From an uncultured Actinomycetes bacterium (lineage in GTDB: Bacteria > Actinomycetota > Thermoleophilia > Solirubrobacterales > 70-9): a stretch of DNA of 5,631 bases. How positions within the stretch are numbered: position 1 is the stretch's first letter; each line of letters begins with the position of its first letter. Below are positions 1 through 5,631 of the stretch, piece after piece. Made by a program: the position numbers and the translations under genes. The stretch lies in contig CAMPIP010000157.1 of the NCBI GenBank assembly GCA_946886425.1, positions 1 to 5,631 on the forward strand. The letters run 5' to 3'. Below the pieces are notes generated by a model, which made no database searches, was not told the DNA's origin, and was given only the letters and a program-made list of their open reading frames with translations.

Positions 1-249
1 GAACAGCGTCATCAGGCCGTCGTTGACCCAGTGTTCGAGGTTCTCGGTGATCGAGAGGTCGCCGACGCCGATCCGCAGGTCGGTCGACCACAGCGAGCGG
101 TAGCTCTCGGCGTCGATCAGGTTGACCCAGGCCAGCGCCGCGAAGGCCCCGACCAGCAGCGCCACCCCGCCGCCGGCTTCGGTGCGCAGGAAGCGGGTCG
201 CCGATTCGAGCGCGGTGCGCTGTTCGTTGCTCGCGGGTTCGCTGATCAG
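1..249 (-). CDS. nhaA: Na+/H+ antiporter NhaA, N-terminal fragment (cut by left window edge)
   Basis: NhaA is an inner-membrane antiporter that exports Na+ (or Li+) in exchange for protons and supports pH and salt homeostasis. Read on the minus strand, the frame gives an amphipathic lead-in (FLRTEAGGG), a first membrane helix (VALLVGAFAALAWVNL), a periplasmic-type loop (YRSLWSTDLRIGVGDLSITENL) and the family hallmark WVNDGLMTLF, where full-length NhaA continues FFxVGLEIKRE. About 83 codons are visible; the rest lies beyond the left edge. The start is a problem. The frame is open from an in-frame TGA (276-274) but holds no ATG, GTG or TTG before the first helix. CTG at 249-247 is used here as a placeholder. 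An ATG at 254-252 sits one base out of frame and would be restored by one extra G in the run that follows it. The gene is divergent from the AraC regulator. Family identity is clear by motif; the start is unresolved. Confidence 0.82.
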   Translation of the reverse strand, partial: MISEPASNEQRTALESATRFLRTEAGGGVALLVGAFAALAWVNLIDAESYRSLWSTDLRIGVGDLSITENLEHWVNDGLMTLF

Positions 250-321
250 CCCATCAAAACGGAATTCGCGATCTCAGGCGGGGTCGAGCGGGGCGGCCCG
301 GGCCGACGCTACGCTCGCGTG
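250..321. promoter_or_regulatory. Divergent promoter region between nhaA and the AraC-type regulator
   Basis: This short gap must hold promoters for two divergent genes. On the plus strand TACGCT at 310-315 fits the TANNNT -10 consensus and ends six bases before the GTG at 322, the spacing of a leaderless actinobacterial transcript. On the minus strand TAGCGT (312-307) is a possible -10 for nhaA and overlaps the plus-strand element, so the two promoters could compete. A short dyad, acgc-tc-gcgt at 311-320, overlaps both and is a possible operator. I see no convincing -35 hexamer for either direction. The -10 calls rest on short motifs and spacing only. Confidence 0.4.
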
Positions 322-762
322 GTGACGCCGGACGAGCTCGCCGACCTCGCGCATCTGCGCCGCGCCCGCGATCTCATCGACCGCGAGTACGCGAGCCCGC
401 TCGACGTAACCGCGCTCGCCCGCGCCGCCCTGATGTCGACCGCGCACTTCTCGCGGCGGTTTCGCGCCGCCTACGGGGAGACGCCGTATGCCTACCTGAT
501 GACGCGCCGCATCGAGCGGGCGAAGGCGCTGCTGCGGCGCGGGGACATGTCGGTGACCGAGGTCTGCATGGAGGTCGGCTGCTCGTCGCTGGGCTCGTTC
601 AGCTCCCGCTTCACCGAGCTCGTGGGGGAGACCCCGACTGCCTACCGGGCCCGGGACCACGGGTCCCTCGCCGAGGTGCCGGGCTGCATCGCCAGGGACC
701 TCACCCGGCCGAGCCGCGAGCCGAGCAGGAATGGAGAAACGCCGGTGGTGTCTGCTCCCTAG
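322..762 (+). CDS. Small AraC/XylS-family transcriptional regulator (DNA-binding domain only)
   Basis: Predicted cytoplasmic DNA-binding regulator of 146 aa, close in size to the single-domain regulators SoxS and MarA rather than the roughly 300 aa two-domain AraC proteins. It carries both helix-turn-helix motifs of the family. The first is around residues 29-50 (VTALARAALMSTAHFSRRF); the second is around 77-98 (VTEVCMEVGCSSLGSFSSRF), followed by the signature GETPTAYR. There is no N-terminal sensor domain. The last ~35 residues are a basic, Pro/Arg-rich tail without recognisable structure. GTG 322 is chosen because a -10-like TACGCT ends six bases upstream; GTG 319 is the alternative. The frame stays open further upstream only because it runs antisense through nhaA, so that extension is not real. 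The gene ends ten bases before the VOC start. I recall this regulator type commonly sitting beside VOC and UvrA-like genes in actinobacteria. It probably controls this operon, but targets and inducer are not visible. Confidence 0.88.
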   Translation: MTPDELADLAHLRRARDLIDREYASPLDVTALARAALMSTAHFSRRFRAAYGETPYAYLMTRRIERAKALLRRGDMSVTEVCMEVGCSSLGSFSSRFTELVGETPTAYRARDHGSLAEVPGCIARDLTRPSREPSRNGETPVVSAP

Positions 763-772
763 CCTTGCGGCC
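760..772 (+). promoter_or_regulatory. Possible leaderless -10 element for the VOC gene
   Basis: TAGCCT at 760-765 matches TANNNT and overlaps the TAG stop codon of the regulator gene. It ends seven bases before ATG 773, which would put the transcription start at or within a base or two of the ATG. No Shine-Dalgarno sequence precedes that ATG, which agrees with leaderless translation. I cannot find a good -35 at 16-19 bases upstream. If real, the VOC-UvrA-PLP part of the cluster can be transcribed separately from the regulator. This rests on a short motif and its spacing. Confidence 0.4.
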
Positions 773-1180
773 ATGAACCTCACTCTCTCCACCTGCTTCG
801 TAATCGTCCATGACCCCGACAGCGCCGTGGCGTTCTACCGCGACACGCTCGGCCTCGAAGAGCGCAACGACGTCGCCAAAGGCGACTTCCGCTGGATCAC
901 CGTCGGCGCCGCCTCCCAGCCGGACGTCGCCGTCGTCCTCACCAACTACCTGAACGGCAGCCCCGCCGACGGCGAGGCGGTCGCCGCGCTGGTCGCCAAG
1001 GGCGCCCTCAACGGCGTCCACTTCCACACCGACGACCTCGACGCCACCTTCGACAAGCTGGTCGCCGCCGAGGCCGAGATCGTCCAGGAGCCGATGGAGC
1101 AGCCCTGGGGCACGCGCGACTGCGCGGTGCGCGACCCGTCCGGCAACATGATCCGGATCGACCAGCCGCCCGCCGCCTAG
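773..1180 (+). CDS. VOC-superfamily (glyoxalase/bleomycin-resistance fold) protein, apparently metal-free
   Basis: A 135 aa cytoplasmic protein with the two beta-alpha-beta-beta-beta modules of the vicinal oxygen chelate fold. Visible family motifs are DPDSAVAFYRDTLGLE (residues 14-29), FRWITVG (39-45), the second-module strand and helix GVHFHTDDLDATFDKL (81-96), and the C-terminal RDCAVRDPSGNMIRI (115-129). Aligned by eye to E. coli GloA, the metal-ligand positions His5, Glu56, His74 and Glu122 fall on Thr7, Val55, Val82 and Arg128. A standard glyoxalase I reaction is therefore unlikely, and a ligand-binding role in the manner of bleomycin-binding proteins is more plausible. ATG 773 is preferred over ATG 731, which would add 14 residues not expected in the family and would overlap the regulator. 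The TAG stop is followed directly by the ATG of the UvrA-like gene in the same frame, implying translational coupling. The actual ligand or substrate is unknown. Confidence 0.87.
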   Translation: MNLTLSTCFVIVHDPDSAVAFYRDTLGLEERNDVAKGDFRWITVGAASQPDVAVVLTNYLNGSPADGEAVAALVAKGALNGVHFHTDDLDATFDKLVAAEAEIVQEPMEQPWGTRDCAVRDPSGNMIRIDQPPAA

Positions 1181-3522
<2,342 letters not shown>

Positions 3523-3526
<4 letters not shown>

Positions 3527-4500
3527 TCCCGCACCTGCACGAACGCTTCCCGGCCTTGGTCGGGACCCTGCCGCACCTCTCCCTGTCCGAGCGGCCGACG
3601 CCGGTGCGAGAGCTGGGCGGGCTCGGCGTCTGGGCGAAGGAAGACGGTCGGTTCGGTTCCGGGGGGTGGGGCGGCAACAAGGTGCGGAAGCTGGAGTGGC
3701 TGATCCCGGACGCCCAGCGGCGCGGGCGCGGGTCGATCCTCACCTTCGGCGGTCTCGGCACGAACTGGGGGTTGGCGACGGCGCTCTACGCGCGGGAGCT
3801 GGGGATCGAGACGGCGCTGGCACTGGTCGACCAGCCGGTCGACGACCACGTCCGGGCCCAGCTCGCCCGGCTCGAAACCTCGGGGGCGCGGATCCACCGG
3901 ACGCACACGAAGGCCCGGACCGTGGCGATGCTGCCGTGGCTGCTCGCTCGAAACGCCCGCCGCGGGCGGCTGCCGTACCTGCTGCCGGCGGGCGGGTCCT
4001 CGCCGGTCGGGGCGCTCGGCTACGTCGAGGCGGCCCTGGAGATCGCCGCCCAGGTCGCGGACGGATCGCTGCCGGAGCCGGCGCACGTCGTCGTCCCGGT
4101 CGGCACCGGCGGCACCGCGGCCGGGCTGGCCCTCGGCTTCCAGCTGGCCGGCCTGCGCAGCCGCGTCGTCGGTGTCGTCGTCAACGACCAGCTGCGCCTC
4201 GACGCGCCGGTCTTCGCGCGGCTGGCGCGGCGCACCGCGAAGCTGCTGGAGCGCCGCGGCGCCGGCCTCGGGCCGCTGCGGCTCGGCCCCGAGATGCTCG
4301 ACCTGACCCGGGAGCAGCTCGGCGCCGGCTACGGCCACCGCACCGAGGCGGGCGAGCGCGCCGCCGCCCTCGCCGCCGCGGACGGCCTCGTCCTCGATCC
4401 CGTCTACACCGCCAAGGCGATGGCCGGCCTGCTGGCCTTGCGCGAGGCGCGCCGCCTCGCCGACCCGGTGCTGTTCGTCCACACCGACGGCCCGCGCTAG
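3523..4500 (+). CDS. PLP-dependent enzyme, ACC deaminase/D-cysteine desulfhydrase family
   Basis: A 325 aa fold-type II (tryptophan synthase beta-like) pyridoxal-phosphate enzyme, close in length to ACC deaminase (~338) and D-cysteine desulfhydrase (~328). GGNKVRKLE (50-58) holds the Schiff-base Lys53; GTGGT (194-198) is the phosphate-binding loop; PAGGSSPVGALGYVEAA (155-171) and LDPVYTAKAMAGLL (291-304, with Tyr295) are typical of this family. Relatives deaminate 1-aminocyclopropane-1-carboxylate or eliminate H2S from D-cysteine, giving ammonia and an oxo acid. The residue after the conserved GxxG, Ser in ACC deaminase (SN) and DcyD (SNH), is Thr80 here (GTNW), and the family's C-terminal HTGG reads HTDG close to the stop. 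Substrate is therefore not assignable. TTG 3523 overlaps the UvrA stop as TTGA, a classic translational-coupling arrangement; an alternative TTG at 3556 would remove 11 residues. It is the last gene before the terminator-like hairpin, so it probably belongs to the same operon. Confidence 0.87.
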
Positions 4501-4545
4501 GAAGCGGCCACTTCTGCTCGCCGCGCCGCCAGCTCCGCTTCCTCC

Positions 4546-4585
4546 GCGGAACTTTTTGGCCCTCATAGGGGCCGGAAAGTTCCGC
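4546..4585. terminator. Long stem-loop between convergent genes, likely bidirectional terminator
   Basis: Arms at 4546-4562 and 4569-4585 pair without a mismatch over 17 bp (GCGGAACTTT outer part, GGCCC inner part) if two G-U wobbles at 4556/4575 and 4557/4574 are allowed; one more wobble (4563/4568) leaves a 4-base loop. It lies 45 bases after the PLP gene stop and about 35 bases beyond the end of the minus-strand small protein gene, the expected place for a shared terminator. Neither strand has a proper run of U after the stem, so it is not a textbook intrinsic terminator. RNA end protection or a dispersed repeat are alternatives. Confidence 0.6.
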
Positions 4586-4603
4586 AGAAAACTTTCAGCC
4601 GGT
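4571..4603. repeat. Second inverted repeat overlapping the terminator stem
   Basis: CCGG plus AAAGTT (4572-4581) can pair with AACTTT (4590-4595) plus CCGG (4599-4602), leaving an 8-base loop and a 3-base bulge (CAG, 4596-4598). This stem uses the same bases as the right arm of the 4546-4585 hairpin, so only one can form at a time. The block from 4581 to about 4600 also looks like a degenerate direct copy of the left arm region (TCCGC, then ACTTT, then GCC). Pairing is read directly from the sequence; any function is inference. Confidence 0.45.
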
Positions 4604-4619
4604 CTCGTCCGGGGGTCTC

Positions 4620-4877
4620 CTAGTTCCTCAGCTCGTCGAGCGAGCCGACCTCGAGGTCGAACGGTTCGTCGGCGGCGCGGCGGCGCCGGTACGGGGAGAC
4701 GGTCACCCGGTGGGTCTCGCCGCAGACACAGGGGACCTGGATCGGGCTGGTGTCGGAGGAGGGGTCGGTGTCGACCTTGAGGCGGCGCAGCTGGCCGGTC
4801 GGCTTGCAGCCGAACGAGATCACCCAGCCGTAGTCGCCGCGCTCGGTGCGTTTTTTGGATCCGTAGGGCGAGGGCAT
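4620..4877 (-). CDS. Small hypothetical protein with a CxCG-His motif
   Basis: An 85 aa predicted cytoplasmic protein I do not recognise. It has no signal peptide or membrane helix. Cys24 (GCKPTG) and the cluster Cys50-x-Cys52-Gly with His56 (PCVCGETH) could form a small metal site of rubredoxin-knuckle type, although a clear fourth ligand pattern is missing. The N-terminus is basic (GSKKRTERG), a five-residue YRRRR stretch follows the Cys cluster, and the C-terminal 15 residues are acidic (DEPFDLEVGSLDEL). The start at ATG 4877 is supported by an AAAGGA ribosome-binding site (4890-4885) seven bases upstream. The TAG of the upstream membrane protein abuts this ATG in the same frame, so the two genes are almost certainly co-translated and may act together. 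Being a real gene is supported by the good Shine-Dalgarno and the tight junction. Confidence 0.65.
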   Translation of the reverse strand: MPSPYGSKKRTERGDYGWVISFGCKPTGQLRRLKVDTDPSSDTSPIQVPCVCGETHRVTVSPYRRRRAADEPFDLEVGSLDELRN

Positions 4878-5631
4878 CTACCCATCCTTTCGAATCGCCC
4901 GCCGCGCCTGCGTGGTCGTGGCCTGAACGGCCACCGCCAGCGCCGTCGCCAGGCCGAAGGCCGCGGCTATCGACATCGCCGGCAGGGCGATCGCGAGGAC
5001 GAAGCAGAAGGACGCGAAGCCGTAGAAGCCGATCAGGAAGTTGCGCAGCAGGACCTCGAGCTGGCCGGCGCCGCCGTGCGAGTGGGTGAAGACGGCGAGG
5101 ACGCTGGTGACGATCGGGAAGGGCGCGAGCAGGCCGCTGAGGTGGGGGCCGAGGGCTCCGGAGACGGCGGTGATGAGGAGGATCAGCGCCAGGGCGGAGA
5201 GGGCGCGGGCGGGAAGGTCCCACCAGGGCGGCGCGGGCGCAGTTCCCGCGACCGCCGGCACCGGCGGCAGCAGCCGCAGGCCGAGCGCGAAGCAGGCGCC
5301 CACGAAGAGGAACGACAGCGCCACCGGGGGCTCGACGGGGTAGAGGGCGGCCACGCAGAGCAGGAACGCCCCCCAGCCGGAGAACACGCTCGCGACCGGG
5401 CCGGCGCCCGTCGCGACCCGGCCGTAGACGACCACGAAGGCGGTCAGGGCAGCGAGCCCGAGCACGGTGCCGGCGGCGGCGTCGGCTCCGAACTCGCTTC
5501 CGTGGACGAGCGTCACGACCAGCAGGATCGGCCCCGCAACCACCGGCAGCCCTCCGAGCACCCCGGCCACCGCCATCCCCCAGCGCCGCCCCGCCAGCGA
5601 GACCGCGACCACGCAGAGCGGCGAGAGAAGG
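4878..5631 (-). CDS. Polytopic membrane protein with internal duplication (5' end beyond right window edge)
   Basis: An integral membrane protein of unassigned function, at least 251 codons in the window. The frame is open through the right edge, and the residues before the GTG at 5612 (LLSPLC) continue a hydrophobic stretch, so that GTG is internal and the true start is outside. Numbering from 5612, hydrophobic helices lie near residues 13-36, 45-64, 70-90, 95-115, 132-152, 160-176, 190-207 and 208-228, giving about eight plus a truncated first one, ending in a short basic cytoplasmic-type tail (QARRAIRKDG). Residues 5-38 (LAGRRWG...LPVVAGP...HG) resemble 148-180 (VSGALGP...FPIVTSV...HGG), which suggests an ancient two-repeat transporter-like fold. 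I recall similar WG-x-GLP-x-GP membrane proteins in other bacteria annotated only as hypothetical. It is the first gene of a pair with the downstream CxCG protein. Transport is a guess from topology. Confidence 0.78.
   Translation of the reverse strand, partial: LLSPLCVVAVSLAGRRWGMAVAGVLGGLPVVAGPILLVVTLVHGSEFGADAAAGTVLGLAALTAFVVVYGRVATGAGPVASVFSGWGAFLLCVAALYPVEPPVALSFLFVGACFALGLRLLPPVPAVAGTAPAPPWWDLPARALSALALILLITAVSGALGPHLSGLLAPFPIVTSVLAVFTHSHGGAGQLEVLLRNFLIGFYGFASFCFVLAIALPAMSIAAAFGLATALAVAVQATTTQARRAIRKDG
4885..4890 (-). promoter_or_regulatory. Ribosome-binding site for the small CxCG protein
   Basis: Read on the minus strand the bases are AAAGGA, with seven bases to the ATG at 4877. It lies inside the last codons of the membrane protein gene. 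It is the only clear Shine-Dalgarno at any start in this window and decides the start of the small gene. Confidence 0.6.

Noticed and set aside
31..321. N-terminal extension of the AraC regulator to ATG 31
   Set aside because: This stretch encodes NhaA on the opposite strand; the extension has no AraC sensor-domain features, and a -10-like element sits just before GTG 322.
731..772. Upstream ATG start for the VOC protein
   Set aside because: It would add 14 residues not typical of the family and overlap the regulator by 32 bases; ATG 773 begins exactly at the first strand of the fold.
4556..4780. Plus-strand 74-codon frame starting in the hairpin
   Set aside because: It begins inside the stem-loop and continues antisense to the small CxCG gene, with an Arg/Gly-rich shadow composition.
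4851..4856. Run of six T (A6 on the coding strand) in the small protein gene, a possible frameshift site
   Set aside because: It encodes a plain Lys-Lys near the N-terminus, the frame continues normally, and no downstream stimulatory structure or useful alternative frame was seen.

Overview
The window is very GC-rich DNA (about 70% by eye). Third codon positions are strongly G/C-biased, genes are packed with overlapping or abutting ends, and GTG and TTG starts are used. This fits a high-GC actinobacterium. A Thermoleophilia/Solirubrobacterales-type or Streptomyces-like host is my guess from gene style; no marker in the window settles it. I see no rRNA, tRNA, CRISPR array, insertion sequence or phage gene.

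Layout. (1) Positions 1-249, minus strand: the N-terminal piece of an NhaA-type Na+/H+ antiporter, cut by the window edge and with no conventional start codon in frame. (2) A divergent promoter region, about 250-321. (3) A plus-strand cluster from 322 to 4500: a small AraC-type regulator with only a DNA-binding domain, a VOC (glyoxalase/bleomycin-resistance fold) protein, a short UvrA-like double-ABC ATPase of the UvrA2/DrrC type, and a PLP enzyme of the ACC deaminase/D-cysteine desulfhydrase family. The last three are almost certainly one transcription unit: VOC and UvrA abut as TAG|ATG, and UvrA overlaps the PLP gene by 4 bp (TTGA). (4) A convergent intergenic region, 4501-4619, with a long stem-loop and a competing alternative stem-loop. 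(5) A minus-strand pair: a polytopic membrane protein running off the right edge, followed by a small protein with a Cys-x-Cys-Gly motif, again abutting as TAG|ATG.

How the genes may work together. The AraC-VOC-UvrA order is one I recall from many actinobacterial genomes. The UvrA lacks the room for a UvrB-binding domain and resembles DrrC, the daunorubicin self-resistance protein. The VOC protein appears to have lost all four canonical metal ligands, so it looks like a small-molecule binder rather than a metalloenzyme. The regulator has no sensor domain. I infer a xenobiotic or DNA-damage tolerance module in which VOC may bind a ligand, UvrA2 may act on drug-DNA adducts, and a PLP deaminase/desulfhydrase-type enzyme has been recruited downstream. 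This is the most interesting system in the window. The NhaA gene and the minus-strand membrane pair look unrelated to it.
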